A stretch of 64,000 nucleotides of DNA. It comes from Roseivivax marinus. Lineage in GTDB: Bacteria; Pseudomonadota; Alphaproteobacteria; Rhodobacterales; Rhodobacteraceae. Shown here in pieces: positions 36,970-45,977 of the stretch (positions are counted from its first letter, which is position 1; each line of letters starts with the position of its first letter). The notes beneath the pieces were generated by a model. The model saw nothing but the letters and a program-made list of their open reading frames with translations, did not search any database and was not told where the DNA came from. Position numbers and translations under genes: made by a program. Location of the stretch: contig NZ_FOAI01000005.1 of NCBI RefSeq assembly GCF_900109705.1, positions 124,001-188,000 on the forward strand, written 5' to 3'.

Positions 36970-38187
36970 TCAGGCCGCGGCGGGGAGCGCGGCCTCGACC
37001 CGGCGCAGGTGCAGCATCAGCGTGACGGCGAGCGTCGCCTCGATCGCCATGGCCACCGACAGCGGCAGCGGGGTGCCGTCGAACATGAGGCCCACAGGGA
37101 TCGCAAGGATCACCGCGCCCACGGTCGCGCAGGCGCCGATCAGGCTGGCCGCGAGACCCGCGATGTGGCCGAGCGGCTCCATCGCGATGGCGTTGAGGTT
37201 GCCGATGCAGAGGCCGGCCATGAAGAACACCGTCGCCTGCCAGAACACGAAGGCCGCAAAGTAGGCCTGATCCGGGATCGACGCGAGGCTCAGGATCACC
37301 AGCGTGGTCGACGTCGCCGCCTGCACCACGAGGATCGAGGTCACGATCCGCCGCATCCCCACGCGCACCACGATGGACGCGTTGAGCAGGCTCGCCGTGC
37401 CCGCCGCCAGCGCCACGCCGCCAAACCAGAGCGGGAACTGGTCGCCGCGTCCGAAGGTCACGTCGTAGACCTGCTGCACCGACGACAGCATCGAGAACAT
37501 CATCCCAAAGGTCAGGACCTGCACCACGATCGAGATCCGCACCACCGGGTGCGAGAACATCTCTTGCGTGGCCGAGACCAGCGCGGCCGCCCGGAACGGG
37601 CGCCGCTGCTCGGGGGGATGAGTTTCGGGCAGGCGGATCATCAGCCACACCGCAGAGATTATCGAGAACACGACGAAGCTGCCGAAGACGCCGCGCCAGC
37701 CGGCGAACGAGATGATGACCGCGCCGAGGCTCGGCGCCAGCGCCGGCACCAGCGTGAAGACGATCATGACGAAGGACATGATCCGCGCCATCTCGCGTCC
37801 CGCCACGAGGTCGCGGATGATCGCCAGCGCCACCACGCGTGGACCGGCCGCGCCGAGGCCCTGCACCAGTCGCGCGGCCAGCAAGACCTCGAGCGTCTGC
37901 GCCCGCGCGGCGATGAGCGACGCGACGCAGTAAAGCACCGCGCCCGCGATCACGATGCGCTTGCGTCCGAAGCTGTCCGACAGTGGGCCGGTGAAGAAGG
38001 TGCCGATGCCCATCCCCAGAACGAAGACGGTCAGGATCAGCTGCGCCGCGTTGACGTTGTCGGGGGTCAGCGCGTCGGCGATCTCGGGCAGGGCGGGCAG
38101 CATCGAGTCGATCGAGAACGCGATGGTCGCGAACATCATCGCGATCAGGGCGATGAACTCGGCGCGGCGGATGGGGAGGGCGGACAT
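36970..38187 (-). CDS. MFS efflux protein of the Bcr/CflA family
   Basis: The 405-residue protein has twelve transmembrane segments and the MFS motif [17 protein letters not shown] between TM2 and TM3, plus [21 protein letters not shown], typical of Bcr/CflA drug exporters of the 12-TM DHA1 group. Substrate unknown. ATG 38187 gives a short cytosolic N terminus; fourteen upstream codons are in frame but have no clear role. It is a single-gene unit. Confidence 0.9.
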   Translation of the reverse strand: MSALPIRRAEFIALIAMMFATIAFSIDSMLPALPEIADALTPDNVNAAQLILTVFVLGMGIGTFFTGPLSDSFGRKRIVIAGAVLYCVASLIAARAQTLEVLLAARLVQGLGAAGPRVVALAIIRDLVAGREMARIMSFVMIVFTLVPALAPSLGAVIISFAGWRGVFGSFVVFSIISAVWLMIRLPETHPPEQRRPFRAAALVSATQEMFSHPVVRISIVVQVLTFGMMFSMLSSVQQVYDVTFGRGDQFPLWFGGVALAAGTASLLNASIVVRVGMRRIVTSILVVQAATSTTLVILSLASIPDQAYFAAFVFWQATVFFMAGLCIGNLNAIAMEPLGHIAGLAASLIGACATVGAVILAIPVGLMFDGTPLPLSVAMAIEATLAVTLMLHLRRVEAALPAAA

Positions 38188-38331
38188 GAGACTTCTCTCG
38201 GACGGACGAATGCCCGGTTCAGGTAGCACCGCGCCCTTAAGGAAACCAGTCGGTATCCAGTGCGCTGGCGCACAGGAGCGCGGGCCGATCCGCTCGGAAC
38301 ATGCGCGCCGGGGAAGACGCGCAGCGCGGGC

Positions 38332-38979
38332 TCACTCGATCGCGCCGTCCCTGATCTCGGCGATCACCTTGGCCCAGAGCTCGGGCGGCTGCGCGCCCGG
38401 CACCGCGTGCTTTCCGCCGACGATGAAGGTCGGCGCGCCTGTCACGCCCATCTCGCGCGCGGCGGCATCGCGGTTCCGGATCTCCTCGATGTCGGCATCC
38501 GCCTCGAAGAGCCGCAGCACGAGAGAGGCGTCCAGCCCGATGCCGTCGGAGATGTCCGCCAGAACCTCCCGGTCGCCGATGTCGCGGCCTTCGCGGAAAT
38601 AGGCGCGGAAGATCGACGAGACCGCCGCCGCCTGACGCCCTTCGATGCCGGCCCAGTGGATCAGCCGATGCGCGTCGAGGGTGGAGGGTGTGCGCTCGAT
38701 CTTGTCCAGTTCCAGCGACAGCCCCGCGGCCTCGGCCTGCTCCACCACCTCGCGATAGGCGGCGAGCGCGGCCTCCTTGCCGCCGAACTTGGCCTCGAGA
38801 TACGCGCGGCGATCCATGCCCTCGGGTGGCATGTCCGGGTTGAGCATGAACGGATGCCAGGAGATCTCGAACGGGTGGTCCGGCGCTTGTTCCAGCGCGC
38901 GGTCGAGATGGGCCTTGCCGATGTAGCACCACGGGCAGATCGGGTCGGAGAGGATGTCGAGCTTCACGAGGTCGGGCAC
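38332..38979 (-). CDS. DsbA-family oxidoreductase of the FrnE type
   Basis: The 215-residue thioredoxin-fold protein has CPWC near its N terminus (DPICPWCYIGKA) and a helical insertion, ending VTGAPTFIVGGKHAVPGAQ with the cis-Pro. No signal peptide is present, so it is cytosolic, as for FrnE and 2-hydroxychromene-2-carboxylate isomerase relatives. FrnE proteins are dithiol isomerases or oxidoreductases linked to polyketide or oxidative-stress metabolism. No ATG is available; GTG 38979 or GTG 38967 can start it, and the first is chosen. Confidence 0.85.
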   Translation of the reverse strand: MPDLVKLDILSDPICPWCYIGKAHLDRALEQAPDHPFEISWHPFMLNPDMPPEGMDRRAYLEAKFGGKEAALAAYREVVEQAEAAGLSLELDKIERTPSTLDAHRLIHWAGIEGRQAAAVSSIFRAYFREGRDIGDREVLADISDGIGLDASLVLRLFEADADIEEIRNRDAAAREMGVTGAPTFIVGGKHAVPGAQPPELWAKVIAEIRDGAIE

Positions 38980-39007
38980 TTTCTGGTTTCCGGTTTGCCC
39001 GGCTCTA

Positions 39008-40558
39008 TCAGACCGGGCGCGCGGGTGCACCCCTCTCGCCCGTGGAATGTATCGGGTCGCGGAGCGCAGGGAGAGCCCGGCGCTGAAGCTTGCCGTTCGT
39101 GCTTTTGGGCAGGGCATCGCAGCGCACCCAGACTCGCGGGCACTTGTAGCGCGCGAGGCGTTCGGATGCGAAGGCGTGGAGCGCGGCGTCGTCCAGCGGC
39201 TCGGGGCCGGTCCAGAACGCACCGATGACGCGCACGCCGTCCTTCACCTCGACCTCCGCCGCGCCGACCTCGTCGATGCCGGGATGGGCCAGCAACGCCT
39301 CCTCGATCTCGAGCGGCGACACCCTCAGGCCGCCCGCGTTCATCAGGTCGTCCATGCGCCCGAGGTAGGTGATCGTGCCGTCGGCGGCCATCTGGCCCCG
39401 GTCGCCGGTCAGGAACCACGAGCCGTTCATCTTCTCGGCGGTGGCTTCGGGCGCATCGACATAACCCAGCATCAGGCCCGGGTCGGTGCGGTCCACGGCG
39501 ATCTCTCCGGGCGTATCGAGGGGCTCCGGTCCCTCGGGGCCGAGGATCGCGACGCGCCGCCCGTCCTGCGGTCGCCCGAGCGTGCCCGGCGCGGCGGGGC
39601 GGTCGGGCGCGGCAGAGATGAAGGTCGAGCATTCCGACATCCCGTAGGCCTCGTAGACCTCGGTGCCGGTGGCCGCGCGCCACGCATCGCGCAGCGCTTC
39701 GGGCATTTTTTCGCCCGCCGAGAGCCCATGCCGCAGCTTCGGAAGATCGAACGGCGCGTGCTTGAGCATCTGCCGGTAAACGCCCGGAGCAGCAGCAAAA
39801 AGCGTCGCCTCATGGCGCTTGAGAAGAAGCGGCAGCTGGGCCGGAGCAACGCCATCGGCGGGAATGATCGCGGTGGCGCCCGCGGCCCACGGATCCAGCA
39901 GGCCGGTGCCAAGCGTGAACGTCCAGTTGAACGCGCCCGCGTGGGCCAGCCGGTCGCTCGGTCGCAGGCCGTACCAGCCCTCGACCATCATCCGCCGCGC
40001 CCAGACCGCGCGGTGGGCATGGGCGACCGCGCGCGGAGAACCGGAGGTGCCGGAGGTCATCACGATGTAGGCAAGCCGGTTCGGATCGCCCATCACGATG
40101 CCGCCCTGCGGCCCGTCGCGCCACGCGACCATGTCCGAAGTGTCGTAGACCGGGCAGGCCAGGTCGGGGCAGGCGACCCTGGGGTCGCGCAGGACCGCCG
40201 ACGGGGCGAGGTGATCGGCGATCTTGGCAACCTCACGCTCGGTCAGCTGCGCCGAGGTCGGGACAGGCACGAGGTCGGCGGCGATCGCGCCGAGATAGGC
40301 GAGCGGGAACGCCACGTCGTTGCCGAGGCGCATGAGCACGCGCTCGCCGGGGCCGAGGCCCTGCGCGCGAAGACCGTGCGCGATACCGAGCACCGCGGCG
40401 CGCAGGCGCCCGTAGCTCCAGCGCTCGGCGCCGGTCGGGGCCACGATCGCCAGCGCGACCTTGTCGGGGTCGGCGGTGCCGGCCTCCAGCACGTGGGCGG
40501 TGAGGTTGAAGGGCGTGGGCACGGGCGGCGGCGGTCCGCCATCGAAGATCGCTTGCAT
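39008..40558 (-). CDS. AMP-forming acyl/aryl-CoA synthetase
   Basis: The 516-residue protein has the adenylate-forming motifs YIVMTSGTSGSPRAVAHAH (P-loop, near 167-185), YGMSECS, TGDRGQ and the C-terminal lysine in TNGKLQRRA. Its length and N-terminal pattern resemble benzoate-CoA or related ligases, but the substrate is unclear. It activates a carboxylic acid as acyl-AMP then acyl-CoA. It is divergent from the XRE-cupin regulator, which probably responds to the substrate or product. Confidence 0.9.
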   Translation of the reverse strand: MQAIFDGGPPPPVPTPFNLTAHVLEAGTADPDKVALAIVAPTGAERWSYGRLRAAVLGIAHGLRAQGLGPGERVLMRLGNDVAFPLAYLGAIAADLVPVPTSAQLTEREVAKIADHLAPSAVLRDPRVACPDLACPVYDTSDMVAWRDGPQGGIVMGDPNRLAYIVMTSGTSGSPRAVAHAHRAVWARRMMVEGWYGLRPSDRLAHAGAFNWTFTLGTGLLDPWAAGATAIIPADGVAPAQLPLLLKRHEATLFAAAPGVYRQMLKHAPFDLPKLRHGLSAGEKMPEALRDAWRAATGTEVYEAYGMSECSTFISAAPDRPAAPGTLGRPQDGRRVAILGPEGPEPLDTPGEIAVDRTDPGLMLGYVDAPEATAEKMNGSWFLTGDRGQMAADGTITYLGRMDDLMNAGGLRVSPLEIEEALLAHPGIDEVGAAEVEVKDGVRVIGAFWTGPEPLDDAALHAFASERLARYKCPRVWVRCDALPKSTNGKLQRRALPALRDPIHSTGERGAPARPV

Positions 40559-40623
40559 GGCCCCGACCTAGCCGCGCTGCGCCGCGTCTTGCAAGCGCCA
40601 CAAGCGCCGCCTAAGAGCGATCC

Positions 40624-41247
40624 ATGCCCGACCGCGACCCCAGAAGCCTGATCCGCATCGCCCGCGAAGGCGGCCTCGAAGAGGACGGCGCGCCCCTCGA
40701 TCTCGGCGCCCGCGTGCGCGAGCTCCGCAAGGCGCGCGACTGGACGCTGGAGCAGGCCGCGCGGCAGGCGGGGCTTGCGCGCTCGACCCTGTCGAAGATC
40801 GAGAACGGGCAGATGTCGCCGACCTACGACGCGCTCCGCAAGCTTGCCACGGGGTTGGAGATCTCGGTGCCGCAGCTCTTTACCCCGCCGACGCGGGACA
40901 AGGTGAACGGCCGGCTGTCGGTGACCAAGGAGGGCGCGGGCGTGGCGCAGGCCACCGCCACCTACGAGCACACGCTGCTGGCCGAGACGCTCACCAAGAA
41001 GCAGATGCTGCCCTACCGCGCCCGTGTCCGGGCCCGGTCGATGGACGAGTTCGACGGCTGGGTGCGCCACGACGGCGAGGAGTTCCTGTACGTCTTGACC
41101 GGCGCGGTGCGGCTTTACACCGAGTTCTACGAGCCGATCGAGATGCGCCGCGGCGACAGCGCCTATTACGACGCGACGATGGGACACAACGTGGTGTCGG
41201 TCAGCGAGGATGACGCAACGATCCTTTGGGTGACCTCGCTGGTCTGA
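40624..41247 (+). CDS. XRE-family regulator with cupin domain
   Basis: The 207-residue protein has an HTH_3 domain at about 25-85 (LRKARDWTLEQAARQAGLA then STLSKIENGQMSPTYDAL) and a C-terminal cupin_2 domain (about 125-205, FYEPIEMRRGDSAYYDA and GHNVVSV). This architecture is typical of regulators of amino-acid or aromatic metabolism that sense small ligands. It is divergent from the acyl-CoA synthetase across a 65-bp gap, so it probably controls that gene. Confidence 0.9.
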   Translation: MPDRDPRSLIRIAREGGLEEDGAPLDLGARVRELRKARDWTLEQAARQAGLARSTLSKIENGQMSPTYDALRKLATGLEISVPQLFTPPTRDKVNGRLSVTKEGAGVAQATATYEHTLLAETLTKKQMLPYRARVRARSMDEFDGWVRHDGEEFLYVLTGAVRLYTEFYEPIEMRRGDSAYYDATMGHNVVSVSEDDATILWVTSLV

Positions 41248-41283
41248 ACCGGGCCGTGACCGGGAAACGGTGCTCTGCCCCTC

Positions 41284-41306
41284 TTGGCCGCGGGTGCCGC
41301 GGCCAA
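41284..41306 (+). terminator. Hairpin downstream of the XRE-cupin gene
   Basis: TTGGCCGCGG and CCGCGGCCAA form a perfect 10-bp stem with a GTG loop, 36 nt after the stop. Only TTC follows, so this is a weak terminator or a 3' stabilising stem. The remaining 41307-41508 holds nothing I can call. Confidence 0.5.
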
Positions 41307-41508
41307 TTCACCCCGGAGTACTTTCGACGAGAAGAATGACGGGGCCACGTGCTGGCGGGCGGGGCATGTCGCCGCAAGGGGCGCTGGCCCTCCTGCGCCT
41401 GCGACGCAATTCGCCCCGCGGCAATCGTGCCCGGGAAGGGGCCGAGCCGGGCTGCCTGGGGCGTCGGTGGCGAGCATCGCCACGACTGGAGCCGGCCCCG
41501 GGGCCAGT

Positions 41509-43338
41509 TCAGCCGTCGTCCTCCCACCACCAGACGTCGGGGTGGAAGTTGATGAAGTCGCCGTAGATCGGGATGCGGTCGGGGAAGTGCAGCTCCTTCA
41601 CATGGGCGATGCGGCTTTCGCGCCATTGGTAGATCGGGATCACGTAGCGCCCCGCGGTCAGCACGCGGTCGAGAGCGCGGGTCGCTGCGGTGAAATCCTC
41701 GCGGCTCTCGGAGGTGAGGATCGTGTCGATCATCGCATCCACCGCCGGGCTTTGCACGCCCATCCAATTCATCGAGCCGGGCGTGTCCGCGGCGGCCGCG
41801 CCCCAGTAGAGCTTCTGCTCGTTTCCGGGGCTGAGCGACAGGCCGCGGGTGTAGAAGGTCATGTCGAAGTCGAACGCCTCGGTGCGGCGGTTGAACTGCG
41901 CGCGGTCGACGCGGCTGACGTCGACTTCGATTCCCATGCGCTCGAGCGCGGGCAGGTAGAGGTCGACGATGGTGCCGACGTCGGCCTCGGGGGTGGAGGT
42001 GGGCAGCAGGATCTCGAACGATACCGGGTGGCCCTGCGGGTCGAGCATGCGGCCCTGCTCGATCGTGTAGCCGGCCTCTTCCATCAGGCGCATGGCCGCG
42101 CGCAGGCCCTGGCGGTTCCGGGCCGAGCCGTCGCCCTCGGGCAGCGTATAACCCTCGAGCGTGCCCGGCGGCAGGTTGTCGGCATAGGGCTGCAGCAGTT
42201 GCGCGACCCGGCCCTCGGCGGGGTCATGCGTCATGCCGAGCTGCGAGTTCGAGAAGTAGGAGGTGATCCGCGGCTGGCGGCCGCCGGTCATGGTCTCGTT
42301 GATGAACTCGAAGTTGAAGGCCTGGATCATCGCCTCGCGCACGCGCCAGTCCGAGAACAGCGGATTGCGCGTGTTCATCACGAAGCCGGTGATTCCGGTG
42401 GGGCGCTTGTGGGGGATCTCGGACTTCACCACCTCGCCCGAGCGCACGGCGGGGAAGTCGTACTGCGTCTCCCAGGTTTCGGCGTTGGTCTCGCGGATCG
42501 AGTTGATCTGCCCGGCCTTGAACGCCTCGAAGAGCACCTGTGCGTCGGCGTAGAACTCCATCCGGATGGTGTCGAGATTGGCCTGGCCCTGCATGAACGG
42601 CAGGTCGCGGCCCCAGTAATCGGGGTTGCGGGTGAGCTCGACGAATCGGCCCGCCTCGAAATCGGTCACGGTGTAGGGCGCGGTGGCGATGGGGATCGTG
42701 TCGAGGCCCGACTGGGTGATGTCCTTGTCGTCCCATTGGGCCTTTTTCAGGATCGGCCGCAGCCCGATCAGCAGTGCCAGCTCGCGGTTCTCGGTGTTGA
42801 AGGTGAAGCGCACCGAGCGCGGGCCGGTCTGCTCCATGCTCTCTACCTGGCTCCAGGTGCCGAGGTAGCGCGGGTGTCCCTGCGTGCCGAGCGTCTCGTA
42901 GGACCACATCACGTCCTCGATCGTCACCGGCGTGCCGTCGGAAAACGCGGCCTCCTCGCGCAGTGTGAATTCGGTCCACGAGCGGTCGTCGGCCACCTCG
43001 ATCGATTCGGCGAGAAGGCCGTAAAGGGTGAAGGGCTCGTCGTACGAGCGGCCCATCAGGCTTTCATAGGTGAGAAAGCGCAGCTGCCAGGGTACCGACC
43101 CTTTCAGCACGTGCGGGTTCAGGCTGTCGAAACTGCCGACCTCGCCCACGACGATGCGTCCGCCCTTGGGGGCCTCAGGATTGGCGTAGGGCAGGGCCTC
43201 GAAGTCGGGGGGCAGGGCCGGTTCGCCATACATGGCAATGCCGTGCCGGGGCTCGGCCCGCGCCTCATGGGGTCCGAAGCCCAGCCCGAGGGCCGCTCCG
43301 AGGATCGCGATCGTGCGGAAAATCTGGGTGCGCGTCAC
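41509..43338 (-). CDS. Extracellular solute-binding protein, family 5 (oligopeptide/microcin-C type)
   Basis: The 609-residue protein starts at GTG 43338, with GGGGG 9 nt before it, and has a signal peptide ending EARAE (residue 26-28). SBP_bac_5 features include LTYESLMGRSYDEPFTLYGLLAES and DGTPVTIEDVMWSYETLG. The length and pattern are closest to the YejA type, which delivers oligopeptides to an ABC importer. No permease or ATPase genes follow, so the partner proteins must be encoded elsewhere. A TTG at 43404 is in frame but would misplace the signal peptide. Confidence 0.88.
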   Translation of the reverse strand: MTRTQIFRTIAILGAALGLGFGPHEARAEPRHGIAMYGEPALPPDFEALPYANPEAPKGGRIVVGEVGSFDSLNPHVLKGSVPWQLRFLTYESLMGRSYDEPFTLYGLLAESIEVADDRSWTEFTLREEAAFSDGTPVTIEDVMWSYETLGTQGHPRYLGTWSQVESMEQTGPRSVRFTFNTENRELALLIGLRPILKKAQWDDKDITQSGLDTIPIATAPYTVTDFEAGRFVELTRNPDYWGRDLPFMQGQANLDTIRMEFYADAQVLFEAFKAGQINSIRETNAETWETQYDFPAVRSGEVVKSEIPHKRPTGITGFVMNTRNPLFSDWRVREAMIQAFNFEFINETMTGGRQPRITSYFSNSQLGMTHDPAEGRVAQLLQPYADNLPPGTLEGYTLPEGDGSARNRQGLRAAMRLMEEAGYTIEQGRMLDPQGHPVSFEILLPTSTPEADVGTIVDLYLPALERMGIEVDVSRVDRAQFNRRTEAFDFDMTFYTRGLSLSPGNEQKLYWGAAAADTPGSMNWMGVQSPAVDAMIDTILTSESREDFTAATRALDRVLTAGRYVIPIYQWRESRIAHVKELHFPDRIPIYGDFINFHPDVWWWEDDG

Positions 43339-43413
43339 GGCGACAATCCCCCTCTGGCCCTGATTTGTGTCGGATTTTCTACGCCGCCTTTTCTTGGCAA
43401 TCAAACTTTTAGC

Positions 43414-43442
43414 TTGGCTTCCTGAGGTAGAGGGTCTATGTA
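43414..43442 (+). promoter_or_regulatory. Promoter of the small RNA candidate
   Basis: TTGGCT (43414-43419) and TATGTA (43437-43442) are separated by exactly 17 bp, a strong sigma-70-type pattern on the plus strand with no protein gene directly behind it. Transcription would begin at about 43449. Confidence 0.55.
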
Positions 43443-43448
43443 AGAAGC

Positions 43449-43524
43449 ACTGCTCGATAGGTTTCTTGCCTGTATGAAACCTGCCTCAATAACTGAACGC
43501 CGGCCTTGTGCCGGCGTTTTTTTT
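43449..43524 (+). ncRNA. Candidate small RNA (about 76 nt)
   Basis: A good promoter (43414-43442) is followed by a hairpin, AGGTTTC (43459-43465) with GAAACCT (43476-43482) and a 10-nt loop, then a textbook terminator, ACGCCGGC (43497-43504) with GCCGGCGT (43510-43517) and eight T. No gene lies upstream on the plus strand that this terminator could serve: the neighbour at 43338 is on the minus strand. The unit matches the build of a trans-acting sRNA. The hairpin loop TTGCCTGTAT and the single-stranded CTGCCTCAATAACTG between stems are possible pairing regions. I do not recognise the family. Confidence 0.6.
43497..43524 (+). terminator. Terminator of the small RNA candidate
   Basis: A perfect 8-bp GC-rich stem with a CTTGT loop and an 8-T tail on the plus strand. 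It is not the terminator of any protein gene. Confidence 0.88.
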
Positions 43525-43721
43525 GTCTCGAAGCGACGGTGCCCGTGTCATGGCGCAGACCGCGCCCGGTCGCAACCGGGGGGAATCGGGTAGGCGCGGT
43601 TGCACGGGGCGTGTGCGCGTCGGCTCGGAGCCGCGACGGAACCAATCCCCTGTCGCCGCTTGTTTTGCAGGTGCAGCGACCGCATGGTCGGCCGCGATCA
43701 CATTTTCAGGAGATCTTCGGG

Positions 43722-44501
43722 ATGACCCAATCGCTCAAGGGCAAGACCGCTATCGTCACCGGTTCGAATTCGGGAATCGGCCTCGGCGTGGCGCATGAGC
43801 TGGCGCGCGCGGGCGCGGACGTGGTGCTGAACTCGTTCACCGACCGCGAAGAGGACCACAAGCTGGCCGCGGACCTCGGCAAGGAGCACGGCGTGACCGC
43901 GCGGTACGTGAAGGCCGATCTCTCCAAGCCCGACGAGGCGCGCAACCTGGTGACCTCGGTGGGCGTCTGCGACATTCTCGTGAACAACGCCGGCATCCAG
44001 CACGTCGCACCGATCCAGGAGTTCCCGACCGAGAAGTGGGACGCGATCATCGCGATCATGCTGTCGGCCGCGTTCCACACCACCGCCGAGGCGCTGCCGC
44101 TCATGCGCAAGGCGGGCTGGGGCCGGGTGGTCAACATCGCTTCGGCGCACGGCCTGACCGCATCGCCCTACAAGGTGGCCTACATTTCGGCCAAGCACGG
44201 GCTCGTCGGCATGACCAAGACGGTGGCGCTGGAAACCGCGAAGGAGCCGATCACCGCGAACGCGATCTGTCCGGGCTACGTGAAGACGCCACTGGTCGAG
44301 TCGCAGATTCCCGACACCGCGAAGGAATACAACATGACCGAGGAGGAGGCGATCGAGAAGGTCATCCTCGACCGCCAACCCTCGAAGGAGTTCGCCACCG
44401 TCGAGCAACTCGGCGGCACGGCGGTGTTCCTGTGCTCGGACGCCGCGGCGCAGATCACCGGCACGACGATCAGCGTCGACGGCGGGTGGACGGCGCTCTG
44501 A
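43722..44501 (+). CDS. bdhA: 3-Hydroxybutyrate dehydrogenase
   Basis: The 259-residue SDR protein has [12 protein letters not shown] for [11 protein letters not shown], and catalytic Ser/Tyr/Lys in [13 protein letters not shown] and YISAKHG. The HVAPIQEFP and QHV features are those of D-beta-hydroxybutyrate dehydrogenases, which link polyhydroxybutyrate turnover to acetoacetate. ATG 43722 follows AGGAG. A GC-rich hairpin (44525-44541) with no T-run follows. Confidence 0.94.
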   Translation: MTQSLKGKTAIVTGSNSGIGLGVAHELARAGADVVLNSFTDREEDHKLAADLGKEHGVTARYVKADLSKPDEARNLVTSVGVCDILVNNAGIQHVAPIQEFPTEKWDAIIAIMLSAAFHTTAEALPLMRKAGWGRVVNIASAHGLTASPYKVAYISAKHGLVGMTKTVALETAKEPITANAICPGYVKTPLVESQIPDTAKEYNMTEEEAIEKVILDRQPSKEFATVEQLGGTAVFLCSDAAAQITGTTISVDGGWTAL

Positions 44502-44524
44502 GCGCGGCCTATGCCCGAAACAAA

Positions 44525-44541
44525 GGGGCGGGCGGTCGTCC
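44525..44541 (+). terminator. Weak hairpin after bdhA
   Basis: AGGGGCGG and CCGCCCCT can pair around an inner GCGGTCGT. There is no T-run, so it may only be a 3' stem. rlmE starts about 35 nt later. Confidence 0.4.
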
Positions 44542-44574
44542 GCCCCTCTGCAAACGGGCGATGGAGGTGCCGCG

Positions 44575-45327
44575 ATGGCGAAGAAGCCGGGCGGGGGCAA
44601 AACCTCGGGGCGCGGACAGCGCGACCTCAAGGTCAAGGTCAAGACGGCGCGGGGGCGGCGGCTGTCCTCGACACGCTGGTTGCAGCGCCAGCTCAACGAC
44701 CCCTACGTCAAGCGCGCGCAGACGGAGGGGTACCGCGGGCGTGCGGCGTTCAAGATCCTCGAACTCGACGACAAGTACCGCTTCCTCGTGCCCGGTGCAC
44801 GGGTGGTGGACCTCGGCTGTGCCCCGGGCGGATGGTGCCAGGTCGCCGTCAAGCGGACCAACGCGCTCGGCGAGAAGTCGGGCAAGCTCGAGGGCCGCGT
44901 CCTCGGCGTCGACCTGCAGGAGGTGGAGCCGATCGCCGGCGCCGAGATCCACCAGCTCGACTTCCTCGCCGACGAGGCCGACGCGCAGGTCAAGGAATGG
45001 CTGGGCGGCAAGGCCGACGTGGTGATGTCGGACATGGCGGCCTCGTCCTCGGGGCACAAGCAGACCGACCACCTTCGGATCGTCGCGCTGTGCGAAGCGG
45101 CGGCGGAGTTCGCCTTCGACGTGCTGGAGGACGGCGGCACCTTCGTCGCCAAGGTTCTGGCCGGCGGGGCCGAGGGGTCGCTCCAGACCCTGCTCAAGCA
45201 GCGCTTCGACACGGTCGCCAACGTGAAGCCGCCGGCCTCGCGCGCCGATTCGTCGGAGAAGTTCGTGGTGGCGACCGGCTTCAGGGGGCGCGCCGCGAAC
45301 GATCCGGACGCGGAGGAGGAGGCGTGA
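44575..45327 (+). CDS. rlmE: 23S rRNA (uridine-2'-O)-methyltransferase RlmE
   Basis: The 250-residue FtsJ/RrmJ-family protein has SAM-binding [15 protein letters not shown] and the catalytic KDKE residues: Lys in RAAFKILE, Asp in VMSDMAAS, Lys in FVAKVL and Glu in SSEKFVVA. It methylates U2552 of 23S rRNA late in 50S assembly. GATGGAGG precedes ATG 44575. The N terminus is extended by a basic tail of about 30 residues. Confidence 0.95.
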   Translation: MAKKPGGGKTSGRGQRDLKVKVKTARGRRLSSTRWLQRQLNDPYVKRAQTEGYRGRAAFKILELDDKYRFLVPGARVVDLGCAPGGWCQVAVKRTNALGEKSGKLEGRVLGVDLQEVEPIAGAEIHQLDFLADEADAQVKEWLGGKADVVMSDMAASSSGHKQTDHLRIVALCEAAAEFAFDVLEDGGTFVAKVLAGGAEGSLQTLLKQRFDTVANVKPPASRADSSEKFVVATGFRGRAANDPDAEEEA

Positions 45328-45472
45328 ACGACGCCAAGCCGCGCGCCACGAAGGCCTGCGCGACGGCGGGCGTGAGCGGCTTGGCGCGTGGCCTTTCGGG
45401 CTGCCGCATGGCCTGCGTGGCAAGCGCGAAGAGCTTCGCGCGGCGCAGGGCGGTCTGGTCGGACGTGTCCAT
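45281..45472 (-). CDS. Possible small basic protein overlapping the rlmE 3' end
   Basis: ATG 45472, with GAAGG 7 nt upstream, opens 63 codons with very strong GC3 bias and a natural-looking sequence ([18 protein letters not shown] then proline/arginine-rich). It ends 46 bp inside rlmE on the opposite strand. The competing plus frame starts from the same CATG. Both may be real, or this is a shadow. The function is unknown. Confidence 0.28.
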   Translation of the reverse strand: MDTSDQTALRRAKLFALATQAMRQPERPRAKPLTPAVAQAFVARGLASFTPPPPRPDRSRRAP

Positions 45473-45977
45473 GTCGGGGCCTTCGGTGGCTGGTGGAACC
45501 CGCGCAGGCTGGCAGTGCATTCCGGCCATCTCGGTTCGGTCCCGCGGCGCGCTTGCGGCAATCCTGTGCGCGTCCCTGGCCGCTTGTGGCGCCAGGGAGG
45601 AAGCACCGGCCGCTGCGACCGATCTGCGCGACGCATCGGCACCCGTCGGCGCGCAGGTTGACGTCACCGCCGCGCGCCTCGCCGGAGAGTGGCAGGTGGT
45701 GCAGGGACGGGGTGTGCCGCCGGGCGCGCGCGTGAGCTTCTCGCCCGACAGCCTGACCGTGGCAGGGCAGTCCTATCCGCTGACCGAAGAGGCGCCGGGC
45801 CGATTCCGCGCCGGTGGGCGGGCGCTCTGGGTGCACTGGCTCGACGCCGATGCGCGCACGGCGGCAATGGGCGATCCGGACGGCGCGTGGGTCTTCGTGA
45901 TCGACCGCACCGGCGCACCGGGCGAGCGTCTCGACGCCGCGCTCTCGATCCTCGACTGGTACGGTTACGCGCTCTGA
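45471..45977 (+). CDS. Predicted lipoprotein with a small lipocalin-like domain
   Basis: The frame encodes a lipoprotein: hydrophobic ALAAILCASLAAC with a lipobox Cys, then a mature part of about 130 residues with LAGEWQVVQGRGVPPG near its start and FVIDRTGAPGERLDAA then ILDWYGYAL at the end, which resemble the first strand and C-terminal helix of bacterial lipocalins. No ideal start exists. ATG 45471 gives a long n-region without a good ribosome binding site; GTG 45324, overlapping the rlmE stop, is further upstream. The stop overlaps the convergent betI gene by 13 bp. Confidence 0.6.
   Translation: MSGPSVAGGTRAGWQCIPAISVRSRGALAAILCASLAACGAREEAPAAATDLRDASAPVGAQVDVTAARLAGEWQVVQGRGVPPGARVSFSPDSLTVAGQSYPLTEEAPGRFRAGGRALWVHWLDADARTAAMGDPDGAWVFVIDRTGAPGERLDAALSILDWYGYAL

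Noticed and set aside
41166-41483. 105-codon minus-strand frame antisense to the XRE-cupin gene
   Set aside because: Composition and lack of ribosome binding site or family match suggest a shadow frame; the hairpin at 41284-41306 lies inside it.
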